The notes: generated by a model from the sequence alone, not told the origin. Counted from the first letter of the stretch, positions 18,058-27,812 are shown. The stretch: 64,000 nucleotides of DNA from an uncultured Chryseobacterium sp. (GCA_913775525.1 CAJYLH010000012.1:106462-170461), one strand, 5' to 3'. Numbers and translations: made by a program.

Positions 18058-18603
18058 ATGAAAAAAATAATATTGCTTTCCCTGTCCGTTTTGGTATTGA
18101 ACTCCTGTGTGGTATCCACGGCTGCAAAAGCGGTAAAAGGAGCAGTGAACCTCAGTTACAAAGCCGTGAAGGGAACCGTAAACGGGATCAGCTGGGCTGT
18201 TCGTAAAGCCAATGGGAAAATTGACGGTGACCGTATCGACGGAACCTGGAAAGTAGTCGGGGTATACCGGGGCTCTTTTGAAGACTTTACCAAAGACCAG
18301 AACCCGGAAAGTTCATTCACTTCAGAATGTACAGGCAGTTACGACCAGATCATTTTTAAATCCAAAAGATCTAAGTTTCAGCCGGTGCACTGCAGCTCCG
18401 AGAAGGAAGACTGGGTAAAGTATTCTTTTGAATTCGGTAAAAATCCTGTTAACAAAGAAAAAGAGAATTATATAGAATACAATTCCAACAACTACATTTC
18501 TGTGATCGACGTCAATAACAAGACCATGGTCCTGGAGGGAAATCTGATGCCGAAACTTTCATTTTCAGGGGCTAAATTATATTTGCTTGAAAAAGTAAAA
18601 TAG
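18058..18603 (+). CDS. Lipoprotein with lipocalin-like C-terminal domain
   Basis: Predicted lipoprotein of 181 residues with a lipobox LNSC (Cys17). Residues 20-55 contain two related segments (AAKAVKGAVNLSYK and AVKGTVNGISWAVRK), an internal repeat. The rest, starting at GTWKVVGVYRG, resembles a small lipocalin-like beta barrel. A TATATTTG box at 18030-18037 lies 20 bases before the ATG, though no TTG stands at the ideal distance. It is transcribed divergently from the vWA gene. I cannot name the family with certainty. Confidence 0.75.
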   Translation: MKKIILLSLSVLVLNSCVVSTAAKAVKGAVNLSYKAVKGTVNGISWAVRKANGKIDGDRIDGTWKVVGVYRGSFEDFTKDQNPESSFTSECTGSYDQIIFKSKRSKFQPVHCSSEKEDWVKYSFEFGKNPVNKEKENYIEYNSNNYISVIDVNNKTMVLEGNLMPKLSFSGAKLYLLEKVK

Positions 18604-18730
18604 AGATCTTTCAATACCGGACGTTTGTCTTATCTTATTTGTTATGGGAGTATTTTTCCTGTGAAAGGAACGTACACATATTCATTTTTGGTATCTAAAG
18701 CCTTATCTTTGCCTCCATTAAAACTGCAGC

Positions 18731-19435
18731 ATGAAAGACCTGATGGGCCAAGCCATTCACGACTATTATCACAACAACAATCCTGAAGATTTACAGACCG
18801 AAACATCCATTTCGGAACTGGATGAAATGCCGGTGGCATACCTCTTCCGGAAATTTGAGGAAATGAATGCCCTTGAGCAGAAAGCCCTGAGTTTATGTCG
18901 GGGAAAGGTCCTGGATATCGGAGCCGGGGCCGGTTCTCATTCCCTGTACCTCCAGAATGAAAAAGGTCTTGATGTAACCGCACTCGATATTTCATCCAAA
19001 TCCATCGAAATATGTAAAGCCAGAGGCCTTCAGCAGGCAGTCTGCGGAAATATGCTCCAGTTTCCGGAGCAGGAATTTGATACCATTGTACTGCTGATGA
19101 ACGGTTCCGGGATTTTCCAGAGCCTGCAGGTGATTGATATCTATCTGAAAAAGCTGTATTCACTGCTGGATAAAAACGGGCAGATCCTTATCGACAGTAC
19201 GGACATTATCTATATGTTCGATGCAGATGAAGACGGCGGGGTCTACATTCCGGCAGAAGGCTATTACGGGGAACTGGATTATATCGTTCATTACAAAGGA
19301 CAGTCGGAAGACCCGATTAAATGGCTGTACCTGGATTTCAATACCCTGAAAAATGCAGCTGAACACAACGGTTTTAAGATTGAAAAAGTCATGCAGGAAG
19401 AAGATTCTTATCTGGCGAAGCTGACGAAGAAATAA
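18731..19435 (+). CDS. Class I SAM-dependent methyltransferase
   Basis: Methyltransferase of 234 residues with motif I VLDIGAGAGSHS at about residues 60-71, an acidic residue at the end of strand 2 (VTALDISS), and a motif IV-like segment FDTIVLLMNG. These bind S-adenosylmethionine. The substrate cannot be read from the sequence. A TATCTTTG box at 18704-18711 is 20 bases before the ATG. The gene stands alone between the lipoprotein and a minus-strand pseudogene. Confidence 0.88.
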   Translation: MKDLMGQAIHDYYHNNNPEDLQTETSISELDEMPVAYLFRKFEEMNALEQKALSLCRGKVLDIGAGAGSHSLYLQNEKGLDVTALDISSKSIEICKARGLQQAVCGNMLQFPEQEFDTIVLLMNGSGIFQSLQVIDIYLKKLYSLLDKNGQILIDSTDIIYMFDADEDGGVYIPAEGYYGELDYIVHYKGQSEDPIKWLYLDFNTLKNAAEHNGFKIEKVMQEEDSYLAKLTKK

Positions 19436-19546
19436 CAGACAAAAAAGAAATTGACAGCATATCAGGAAGATATACCGAAGCGTTCTTACCAAGTCATCAA
19501 AAAAGTTGGATATTTAATAAGGCCGTGATCCCGGAATTAGGCATTG

Positions 19547-19938
19547 TTATGATTCGGTAAATAGTTCACGATAACTACGGATCAGGCTGTTGATCATATT
19601 GTACGAAAATAAATTATGGTTATTCACCACAATGAGGTACAGCATGATGCATGACATGATGATTGGTAATAGATAGGATGCCGTCCGGTAAGGAAGCTTT
19701 TTAGGAATGTATACCACCCACAGGGCCATCAGGATAATTGTACCGAATGCTGAAATAAAAAACTCCGTACTTCTTTTAAATACAATAATCTCTCTTCACT
19801 GAAAATTCTTCCTCTACTTTCCAGCATTTCAAAAGCCATCTGAACTGCTTCCGGTGGAAACCTGTTGCCTTCTTTCAGGTAGCCCTCAAGTTCGGAGTCT
19901 GTACATTTTTCTAAAACTTTTCTCTGTACCATGCCCAT
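19547..19938 (-). pseudogene. Frameshifted gene for a small membrane protein
   Basis: Two abutting minus-strand frames look like one gene broken by a frameshift. The first (from 19938) gives about 45 residues of a soluble N-terminus ending RGRIFSEE, then runs out of frame and stops near 19729. The second frame, read upstream past its ATG at 19729, continues as IIVFKRSTEFFISAFGTIIL and gives two membrane helices. The junction falls in a GAGAGA run near 19790-19797. Removing one AG pair joins SEE to IIVFKR in a single open frame of about 130 residues. This is either a real inactivation by repeat expansion or a sequencing error. The soluble part resembles short hypothetical proteins common in Chryseobacterium. 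Confidence 0.65.
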
Positions 19939-19941
19939 AAA

Positions 19942-19963
19942 AAATGGGCAAAAATGCCCATTT
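19942..19963 (-). terminator. Terminator of metG
   Basis: AAATGGGCA/TGCCCATTT stem with a short A-rich loop, 21 bases after the metG stop codon. On the minus strand it is followed by T residues. It overlaps the beginning of the following pseudogene's leader. Confidence 0.75.
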
Positions 19964-19983
19964 CAAAATATGATCAAAAAAAA

Positions 19984-22020
19984 TTATCCGATTTCAATAC
20001 CGTTTTCCACAGTGCTGTCGTCCGGGGTCACGAAAGACAGTTTACCATCCGGCTTGGTCGTCAATAATAACATTCCCTGAGATTCGATACCTCTGATTTT
20101 TCTCGGCGCCAGGTTCAGCAGAATCATTACCTGCTTGCCAATCAATTCCTCCGGGGTAAAGCTTTCAGCAATCCCTGAAACCACGGTTCTTACATCCACT
20201 CCGGTATCCACTTTCAGTTTCAGAAGCTTATCTGCTTTTTCTACTTTTTCAGCTTCCAGGATGGTTGCCGTTCTCAGGTCGATTTTCGTAAAATCATCAA
20301 AAGTGATTTCTTCTTTCATAGGATTAGCGTTAGGATTGGTTTTTTTATTGTTTTGCTTTGTATTTTCCAGCTTCTGGATCTGATCTTCGATAACGCTGTC
20401 TTCAATAGGAGTAAATAAAAGCGGTGCATTTTCGATTTTGTGACCAGCTTCAATTTGTATTTCAGAGTTTTGTAAATCTTTCCAGTTCTTTTTCTCAATA
20501 TTAAAATAATCAAATAGCTTTTCTGCTGAGAAAGGCATAAATGGTTCACATAATTGGGCAACTACAGCTGCAATCTGTGCTCCAACAAACATTGATTGAC
20601 CAGCAACATTAATGTCGTCTTTTATTGTTTTCCAAGGTGCAGCGTTCTGAAGATATAAGTTACCATAATCAACAAGCTCCATGAATGCATTCAATGAATT
20701 TCTGAATTCATACTTTTCTAAGTGATAGCTAACTTTTTCTATTGTAGTTTTAATTACAGTTTTGCTTTCTTCATCTAATACTCCGCTGGGAACTTTTCCT
20801 TCAAAATTTTTGTTTGTGAAAGAAATTACTCTATTAATAAAGTTTCCAAATTTATTTACCAGCTCAGAATTATTCTTTGTCTGGAAATCCTTCCAGGTAA
20901 AATTATTATCCTTGGTTTCCGGAGCGGAAGACAGAAGCGCATATCTCAGCACATCCTGTTGTCCCGGAAAATCTTCTACATATTCATGTGCCCAAACCGC
21001 CCAGTTTCTTGAGGTGGAAATTTTGTCATTCTCAAGGTTCAGGAATTCGAAGGCCGGAACATTGTCGGGCATAATGAAATCACCGTGGGCCTTCATCATC
21101 GATGGGAATATAATGCAGTGAAAAACGATATTATCCTTTCCGATGAAATGGACCAGGTCGCTTTCCTCGTTTTGCCAGTAGTCTTTCCAGTCTTTTCCGT
21201 TTTTTTCTGCCCACTCTTTTGTGAAAGATATATATCCGATAGGAGCATCAAACCATACGTAAAGTACTTTTCCTTCTGCACCCGGCAGCGGAACCGGAAC
21301 GCCCCAGTTAAGGTCACGGGTCATAGCCCTAGGTTTCAGGCCATCATTCAGCCAGGACTTTACCTGTCCGTATACGTTGGGCTTCCAATCATCTTTATGG
21401 CCCTCAATGATCCATCCGTTCAGGAAACTTTCGTATCCATTCAGCGGCAGGTACCAGTTTTTGGTCTCCTTAAGGATAGGTACATTTCCGCTGAGCATAG
21501 ATTTAGGATTGATCAGCTCGGAAGGCGATAGGGTAGAACCGCATTTTTCGCACTGGTCGCCATAGGCATTCTCATTGCCGCAATTAGGGCAGGTCCCTAC
21601 AATATATCGGTCGGCCAGGAATTCTCCGGCCTGCTCATCAAAATACTGCTCGGAAACTTCTTCGGTGAATTTCCCTTTTTCATACAATACTTTAAAAAAT
21701 TCCTGGCTGGTTTCGTAATGTTTCTGAGATGTAGTCCTGGAATATTCATCAAATGAAATTCCTAAATCCGAAAATGATTTTTTAATGATTTCATGATACT
21801 TGTCCACGATATCCTGAGGTGTTACGCCTTCTTTTTTAGCTCTGATGGTGATGGGGATCCCATGCTCATCCGAACCGCATATAAAAGCGACTTCTTTTCC
21901 TGATCTTCTCTGAAATCTTGCGTAAACATCTGCGGGAATATACACCCCTGCCAGGTGTCCTATATGAACCGGTCCGTTGGCATAAGGCAACGCAGCCGTA
22001 ATCATTTTTCTGTTCGACAT
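19984..22020 (-). CDS. metG: Methionyl-tRNA synthetase
   Basis: Enzyme of 678 residues that charges tRNA-Met. The Rossmann domain holds HIGH at residues 19-22 and the KMSKS-equivalent KISTS at 333-337. A zinc knuckle has C144, C147, C157 and C160. An anticodon-binding helical domain follows, then a Lys/Asn-rich linker, and a C-terminal OB-fold tRNA-binding domain (FDDFTKIDLRTATIL to the end) used for dimerisation. The open frame extends 42 bases further upstream, but MSNRKMITAALPYANGP is the normal family start. A TATCTTTG box in reverse orientation at 22043-22050 may be its promoter. The part encoding residues about 377-563 is much more AT-rich than the rest. Confidence 0.97.
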   Translation of the reverse strand: MSNRKMITAALPYANGPVHIGHLAGVYIPADVYARFQRRSGKEVAFICGSDEHGIPITIRAKKEGVTPQDIVDKYHEIIKKSFSDLGISFDEYSRTTSQKHYETSQEFFKVLYEKGKFTEEVSEQYFDEQAGEFLADRYIVGTCPNCGNENAYGDQCEKCGSTLSPSELINPKSMLSGNVPILKETKNWYLPLNGYESFLNGWIIEGHKDDWKPNVYGQVKSWLNDGLKPRAMTRDLNWGVPVPLPGAEGKVLYVWFDAPIGYISFTKEWAEKNGKDWKDYWQNEESDLVHFIGKDNIVFHCIIFPSMMKAHGDFIMPDNVPAFEFLNLENDKISTSRNWAVWAHEYVEDFPGQQDVLRYALLSSAPETKDNNFTWKDFQTKNNSELVNKFGNFINRVISFTNKNFEGKVPSGVLDEESKTVIKTTIEKVSYHLEKYEFRNSLNAFMELVDYGNLYLQNAAPWKTIKDDINVAGQSMFVGAQIAAVVAQLCEPFMPFSAEKLFDYFNIEKKNWKDLQNSEIQIEAGHKIENAPLLFTPIEDSVIEDQIQKLENTKQNNKKTNPNANPMKEEITFDDFTKIDLRTATILEAEKVEKADKLLKLKVDTGVDVRTVVSGIAESFTPEELIGKQVMILLNLAPRKIRGIESQGMLLLTTKPDGKLSFVTPDDSTVENGIEIG

Positions 22021-22121
22021 CTTATCGTATAGTTTTATCGGGCAAAGATAAGGAATATCCACGGAAAATTTATTTCCGGTTTTTAGGGCATCAAGATGTC
22101 GAAATGTTAACTGAATGTTAT

Positions 22122-22149
22122 AAATAGTTAAACAAATGTTTAACTATTT
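22122..22149. promoter_or_regulatory. Perfect palindrome upstream of the Sus operon
   Basis: AAATAGTTAAACA and TGTTTAACTATTT form 13-base arms around a two-base centre. Extra GTTAAC-like half sites lie on both sides (22106-22160). It lies about 200 bases before the susC-like start in an AT-rich 290-base gap. It looks like an operator for a dimeric repressor or activator of the starch genes. A second small palindrome, AAAAGCTTTAGCTTTT at 22298-22313, lies in the probable 5' leader. Confidence 0.55.
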
Positions 22150-22347
22150 GTTAAAATGATTTTGGTGTTATGTTGCGCATATTTAAATTGATCATTTTGA
22201 AAATCAGATCATTAAATGGTTATCAATTGTTAAATATATACAAAATTAACTTAATTTAAAATAAAATTACCATCGTTAACTTTTTTTTATAAATTGCAAA
22301 AGCTTTAGCTTTTACAAAAGAAGAATAAACTATATAAAAAAGATATT

Positions 22348-25101
22348 GTGAAAAAATTTACAACAGTATTAAAAATTGCGCCGGCATTTTTACTCGCAGG
22401 CACAATGGTCCATGCGCAAACAAAGGACTCCGCTACCAAAGAGAAAAAAATTGAAGAGGTGGTTTTAATTGGGTATGGCCGGCAGAAGAAGTCTGATCTT
22501 ACGGGGTCAATAACTTCCATATCATCCAAAGATTTTAATGGTGGAGCGACTTCTGCTGATCAGCTTATTCAAGGAAAAGCTCCGGGTGTTGCCATTACAG
22601 GTAATGGAGGAGCGCCAGGTGCGGGTTCTACGATCCGGATTAGGGGAGGTGCTTCTCTAAATGCGTTAAATGATCCTTTATATGTAATTGATGGAGTACC
22701 GATAGATGCAGGGACAATTAGTGGAGCGGCAAACCCTTTGGCACTTATTAATCCCAATGATATTGAAACATTTGATATATTAAAGGATGCTTCGGCAACT
22801 GCTATCTACGGTAACAGAGCTTCTAATGGTGTAATTATCATTACTACTAAAAAGGGAAGTACAGGAGCTTTTAGGATTAATTTTTCTACTGTAGCTTCCG
22901 TTTCTACTAAAATGGGAAATGTAGATGTACTAAATGCCGATGAATATAGAGACTATATGCGTCGTATTGCACAAACTAATCAGACTGTAAATAATTATAT
23001 ATCTAAATTAGGAACTGCAAATACTAATTGGCAGGATTTAATTTTTCAGGATGCATGGGGAACCGATAATAACCTTTCCTTATCAGGCGGTGTTAAAGGC
23101 CTTCCATATAGATTATCATTAGGGTACAATGATCAAAACGGTATCTTAAGAACAAACAATTTCAGAAGATCATCATTAGGATTAAATCTATCTCCTAAAT
23201 TCTTTGACAATCATTTAAGTCTAAATGTTAATTTTAAAGGAACATTTACCGATAATCGTTTTGCAAATGCCGGAGCTATTGGAGCTGCTCAATATTTTGA
23301 TCCTACACAACTTGCTTATTCGACGGATGGCTCTTATATGGGATATTATGAATGGATGAATAATGGCTCTATTAATATTAATGCGACAAGAAATCCACTT
23401 GGGCTGTTATATGGTAAACGAGATGTTTCCTCTGTATGGAGGGCTTTAACAAACGCTCAGATAGATTATAAACTACATTTTTTACCTGATTTACATTTAA
23501 ATCTTAATGTGGGATATGATTATACAAAAAGTAATGGTGCAGTAACAAACTATGCAGGATTTGGCTCTGCTGTTGTAAATAGTAAAGGAGGTTCTTGGAA
23601 TGATTATACTCAAGAAAAGAAAAACAAGTTACTCGAAACTTATTTTAATTATTCCAAAGACATTTCATCAATTAATACAAAAGTTGACTTAACTGGCGGA
23701 TATTCATACCAGTCTTTTGAATATGATACACCATCTACTATTGTATATTACACAGGAGGTGTTCCTGACGATCCTACATTAGCGGCTGCCGGTAAATTGG
23801 TATTATTATCGTTTTATGGAAGAGGAATTTTTACCTTTAACAATAAATATATCCTTACTGGTACTATAAGAAGGGATGGCTCTTCTCGTTTCTACAATGG
23901 TTCACGAGATAATCTTTGGGGTAATTTTGCCTCCGGAGCATTTGCGTGGAAAATTAAAGAAGAAGGTTTCTTAAAAGATTCTAAAGCATTAAGCGACTTG
24001 AAACTCAGAATTGGTTATGGACAAACAGGACAGCAGGATATTCTTGGATATTATCCTTCTTATGCTAATTATACAATAAGTCAGGGAGCTTCGCAATATC
24101 AGTTCGGAAGTGCCTTCTTCCCAATGTATAGACCTGCTATATATAATCCAAATTTAGTTTGGGAAACAACTAATACGGCGAATGCTGGATTAGATTTCGG
24201 ATTTGTCAATAATAGAATTTATGGAAATGTTGATGTATATCAGAAAAACACTAAAGATTTATTGGCAACCGTACCCATTCCAGCAGGTAATTTCAGTAAT
24301 AAAAATACATTGAATGTGGGTAAAATGGAGATTAAAGGTATTGAGGCTTCCGTTACCTTTGTCCCTGTTAAAAAAGAAAATCTTACATGGGATTTCAATA
24401 TCAATGCAACGCATTATAAATCTGAAGTGACAGACTTAGGTCCAAATTTCCCTGCAGGTTTTGCAATGAGAGCATCTACAGGAAATATTACTGGCGGAAC
24501 GGATCAATGGATACTTGCTAATTCTGTTGGAAGGCCTGCAAATTCATTCTATGTATACCAACAAGTTTATGATAATAATGGAAAACCTATAGAAGGTGTA
24601 TATGTTGATAGAAATGGAGATGGCATAATTAATGACAATGACCGCTATTTCTATAAATCAATCAATCCTGATGTAACTTTAGGATTCAATACAAAATTAA
24701 ATTATAAAAAATGGGATTTTGCATTGTCTATGAGAGCTGTGTTAGGAAACTATGTTTATAATAATTCGGCTTCAAATTCATCTGTACAGTCATTGGCCAG
24801 CAATGAGTATCTACAAAATATAAACAGTTTGTCTGCGGATTATAATTTTACTGCACCACAACTTTACTCTGATATTTTTGTCGAAAATGCATCGTTCTTA
24901 AGGTTGGATAATGTCAATGTTGGCTATAATTTTGGAGAGGTTTTCGGTGCTAAAAGCAATCTCAAGGTTTATGCATTGTTACAGAACGTTTTCGTTATTA
25001 CCAAATATAAAGGAGTTGATCCGGAAATCTTTGGAAATGTAGATAATGGGTTTTATCAAAGACCTAAAATATATTCATTAGGATTTAACTTCCAATTTTA
25101 A
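22348..25101 (+). CDS. SusC/RagA family TonB-dependent outer membrane transporter
   Basis: Outer membrane protein of 917 residues that imports oligosaccharides with its SusD partner. A signal peptide ends in VHAQ. The TonB-box/plug region starts almost at once (EEVVLIGYGRQKKSDLTGS), with the SusC signature YVIDGVPI and IYGNRASNGVIIITTKKG. The rest forms the 22-strand barrel and ends NFQF with a terminal Phe. The carboxypeptidase-like N-terminal extension of classic SusC proteins is absent, which makes the protein shorter than usual. The start codon is GTG; no better in-frame ATG precedes it. The substrate is inferred to be starch or maltodextrin from the GH97 and GH13 genes downstream. The gene is AT-rich. 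Confidence 0.95.
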   Translation: MKKFTTVLKIAPAFLLAGTMVHAQTKDSATKEKKIEEVVLIGYGRQKKSDLTGSITSISSKDFNGGATSADQLIQGKAPGVAITGNGGAPGAGSTIRIRGGASLNALNDPLYVIDGVPIDAGTISGAANPLALINPNDIETFDILKDASATAIYGNRASNGVIIITTKKGSTGAFRINFSTVASVSTKMGNVDVLNADEYRDYMRRIAQTNQTVNNYISKLGTANTNWQDLIFQDAWGTDNNLSLSGGVKGLPYRLSLGYNDQNGILRTNNFRRSSLGLNLSPKFFDNHLSLNVNFKGTFTDNRFANAGAIGAAQYFDPTQLAYSTDGSYMGYYEWMNNGSININATRNPLGLLYGKRDVSSVWRALTNAQIDYKLHFLPDLHLNLNVGYDYTKSNGAVTNYAGFGSAVVNSKGGSWNDYTQEKKNKLLETYFNYSKDISSINTKVDLTGGYSYQSFEYDTPSTIVYYTGGVPDDPTLAAAGKLVLLSFYGRGIFTFNNKYILTGTIRRDGSSRFYNGSRDNLWGNFASGAFAWKIKEEGFLKDSKALSDLKLRIGYGQTGQQDILGYYPSYANYTISQGASQYQFGSAFFPMYRPAIYNPNLVWETTNTANAGLDFGFVNNRIYGNVDVYQKNTKDLLATVPIPAGNFSNKNTLNVGKMEIKGIEASVTFVPVKKENLTWDFNINATHYKSEVTDLGPNFPAGFAMRASTGNITGGTDQWILANSVGRPANSFYVYQQVYDNNGKPIEGVYVDRNGDGIINDNDRYFYKSINPDVTLGFNTKLNYKKWDFALSMRAVLGNYVYNNSASNSSVQSLASNEYLQNINSLSADYNFTAPQLYSDIFVENASFLRLDNVNVGYNFGEVFGAKSNLKVYALLQNVFVITKYKGVDPEIFGNVDNGFYQRPKIYSLGFNFQF

Positions 25102-25119
25102 CCTTCTAAAAATTTTAAA

Positions 25120-26676
25120 ATGAAATTTAGAAAATATATATCTGTTGCTCTTTTAGGCTCTACTTTGATTTTGGGATCATGTGTTAAGGATCTGGAGCAG
25201 GAACCAATCGTAGGCGCTACATCAACGACTTTATATAAAGATTTTAACAATTATCCTTTATTGCTTTCAAAATTATATGGATGTTTGGCAGTAGGTGGCC
25301 AGGCAGGAGATGGTGAAGGTGATATTGCTGACATAGACGGAGGATTTTCCAATTATATGCGTCTTTTATTTTATATGCAAAACATCACTACAGATGAAGC
25401 TGTTATTGGCTGGAATGATGGATCATTGCCTACGATGCACAAAATGACATGGACAGCATCTAATGAGTTTATTAATGCAATGTACTATAGGTTATATGCA
25501 GAAATAGCATTTTGTAATGACTTTATTAAAAATACAACCGATGATAAACTGGCAGCTAACGGTATTGCCGGAAATCAGTTGGCTGAAGCCAAATATATGC
25601 GTGCAGAAGCTAAGTTTTTAAGAGCTCAATCATATTATCATCTATTAGATTTATTTGGGAATGTATCAAAGGTTACTGAGAATACATCTTCTACCGAGAT
25701 ACCGCCGAGAATTACCAGATTAGAATTGTTTAGTTATGTTGAAAGTGAACTTTTAGCAGCAGTAAACGATCTGAAAGCTCCTAAATCAAATGATTATGGA
25801 AGAGCAGATCAGGCGGCAGCATGGTCGTTATTAGCTAAGCTATATCTTAATGCAAGAGTTTATACTGGTTCAGAAAGAAATAATGATGTTATAACTTATT
25901 GTAATAAAGTGATTGCTTCAGGATATTCTTTGAAGCCAAATTACGGATCATTATTTATGGCGGATAACAATTTAAATAATCCTGAGCAGATTTTTTCAGT
26001 GAATTATGATGGCATGAGAACAAAGACATATGGAGGAACAACATTTATGGTTCATGCTGCAATTGGAGGAACGATGAATTATAATGAATTTGGAGTTAAT
26101 GGAGGATGGGGAGGTCTTCGTACCACTAAGTCATTCGTTAATTTGTTTGCTTCAAATGATACGAGAGGAAGATTCTATACCAGTGGGCAAAATCTTGAAA
26201 TTAATGATCTAGGAACCTTTACAGATGGATACGCTTTCATTAAATATAAGAATGTATTAAGTACAAATCCATCTCAGGCAGGACAAGATACTAATTTCGT
26301 TGATACAGATATGCCTTTGTATCGCTTGGCAGATATTTATCTAATGTACGCTGAGGCTACAGTAAGAGGCGGTAATGGAAATCAAGTAACAGCATTAGGA
26401 TATTTGAATGCACTTAGGTCAAGAGCTGGACTATCGCCTATTGCTTCTTACAATGCCGATTATATATTGGATGAAAGATCGAGGGAGTTATCTTGGGAAC
26501 TTACAAGACGAACAGATCTTATAAGGTTTGGGAAATTTACTACATCTGCTTATGTATGGCCTTGGAAAGGTGGAGTAAAAGACGGTGTTGCTGTAGCAGA
26601 TTACAGGAATCTTTACCCTATTCCTAGCAATGAACTAAATGTGAATAAAAACCTAGTTCAAAATCCTGGCTATTAA
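25120..26676 (+). CDS. SusD/RagB family glycan-binding lipoprotein
   Basis: Surface lipoprotein of 518 residues with lipobox LGSC (Cys21). It has the SusD layout: helical TPR-type repeats (AEAKYMRAEAKFLRAQSYYHLLDLFG), and a C-terminal segment with LADIYLMYAEA, LNALRSRAG, and ILDERSRELSWELTRRTDLIRFG, which is the RagB/SusD hallmark. It caps the SusC channel and binds the substrate. It begins 18 bases after the SusC gene and shares its AT-rich composition. Confidence 0.95.
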   Translation: MKFRKYISVALLGSTLILGSCVKDLEQEPIVGATSTTLYKDFNNYPLLLSKLYGCLAVGGQAGDGEGDIADIDGGFSNYMRLLFYMQNITTDEAVIGWNDGSLPTMHKMTWTASNEFINAMYYRLYAEIAFCNDFIKNTTDDKLAANGIAGNQLAEAKYMRAEAKFLRAQSYYHLLDLFGNVSKVTENTSSTEIPPRITRLELFSYVESELLAAVNDLKAPKSNDYGRADQAAAWSLLAKLYLNARVYTGSERNNDVITYCNKVIASGYSLKPNYGSLFMADNNLNNPEQIFSVNYDGMRTKTYGGTTFMVHAAIGGTMNYNEFGVNGGWGGLRTTKSFVNLFASNDTRGRFYTSGQNLEINDLGTFTDGYAFIKYKNVLSTNPSQAGQDTNFVDTDMPLYRLADIYLMYAEATVRGGNGNQVTALGYLNALRSRAGLSPIASYNADYILDERSRELSWELTRRTDLIRFGKFTTSAYVWPWKGGVKDGVAVADYRNLYPIPSNELNVNKNLVQNPGY

Positions 26677-26694
26677 TTTTAATATACCCTAACA

Positions 26695-27774
26695 ATGAAA
26701 CATTTACTTAAAATATTTACGCTTGCACTGATTGGCTTTCTAGTGATTTCATGTGAGAAAGACGAAGATCAGGCAGTTCTTGGACAAGGTACAGATCCTG
26801 TGATTTCTGCAAATAAAACAACTATAGTTCTTTCAAGCAGTACTACAGCTAGTGAAGCTGTAGCTTTTAGCTGGGTAAATTCGGACTACGGTGTCAGTGT
26901 TCAGTTGACCAACCAGCTGGAAATAGCTAAAAAAGGAGCTAACTTTGCCGGTGCTAAAACAATAGACATCATCAATGGTGCAAAAACCTATAGTATGATG
27001 GGTGCTGATTTAAACAATCTGATCCTCTCTATGGGTGTGACTACTGCCACTGCTACTGCTATAGAAGTAAGATTGAAATCTTCAGTGGCCGGCAGGACTC
27101 ATTATTCCAATGCTATTTCCTTAACAGTAACGCCATTCATTAATGGTCCTGTATATACATTTACAGACTTATACCTCATCGGTGATGCTACCGCAGGGGC
27201 GTGGGATAATGTTGCAAGCAATACCAAAATCTATCCGCTTGTGAAGACTACCACAGCTGGCATCTATACCTATACAGGATATTTTGCACAGGGAGGATTT
27301 AAAATCATCAAAACCCCTGGAAGCTGGGCTACCCAATATGGTTCGGGAAGTTCAGCAGGAGTGCTGGACACCAGCGGAGGTTCAGGGAATATTTCAGTGG
27401 CTGCAGCAGGATATTATAAACTTACGGTAAACACCTCTGCGCTTACATATACTTTTGTGCCGGTTGCAACACCAACGGCTACATACACTGCGATTTCCAT
27501 GATCGGGCCTGCAGCAGGAGGATGGAGTACAGATCTTGATCTTCAGAAATCTACTTTTGATCCGCACGTATGGACCAGGAAAAACGTGATGCTGAGTTCA
27601 GGTGAATTTAAATTCAGGGCTAACCATGACTGGGGAACCAGCTGGGGCATAGCGCAGGAGTTTTTCGGGACGGCTGCATTAGGCGGAGCCAATATCCCTT
27701 TAACCACAACATTCCATTATGATGTTTACTTTAATGATTCCACAGGAGATTATTCTCTGATCCCGGTGAATTAA
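26695..27774 (+). CDS. SusE/SusF-like starch-binding lipoprotein
   Basis: Outer membrane lipoprotein of 359 residues (lipobox VISC, Cys20). An N-terminal Ig-like SusE domain is followed by two C-terminal starch-binding-type modules, marked by LIGDATAGAWDN and SMIGPAAGGWSTD, each with conserved Trp residues (GSWATQYG and HDWGTSWG). It would hold maltooligosaccharides at the surface for the SusCD pair. The first about 60 codons are AT-rich like susC and susD; from about base 26880 on, codon use becomes like the rest of the genome, suggesting a recombination join inside the gene. A terminator follows. Confidence 0.88.
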   Translation: MKHLLKIFTLALIGFLVISCEKDEDQAVLGQGTDPVISANKTTIVLSSSTTASEAVAFSWVNSDYGVSVQLTNQLEIAKKGANFAGAKTIDIINGAKTYSMMGADLNNLILSMGVTTATATAIEVRLKSSVAGRTHYSNAISLTVTPFINGPVYTFTDLYLIGDATAGAWDNVASNTKIYPLVKTTTAGIYTYTGYFAQGGFKIIKTPGSWATQYGSGSSAGVLDTSGGSGNISVAAAGYYKLTVNTSALTYTFVPVATPTATYTAISMIGPAAGGWSTDLDLQKSTFDPHVWTRKNVMLSSGEFKFRANHDWGTSWGIAQEFFGTAALGGANIPLTTTFHYDVYFNDSTGDYSLIPVN

Positions 27775-27812
27775 CAGTAAATTGAATAATAAATAACATA
27801 GAATACTTAAGG

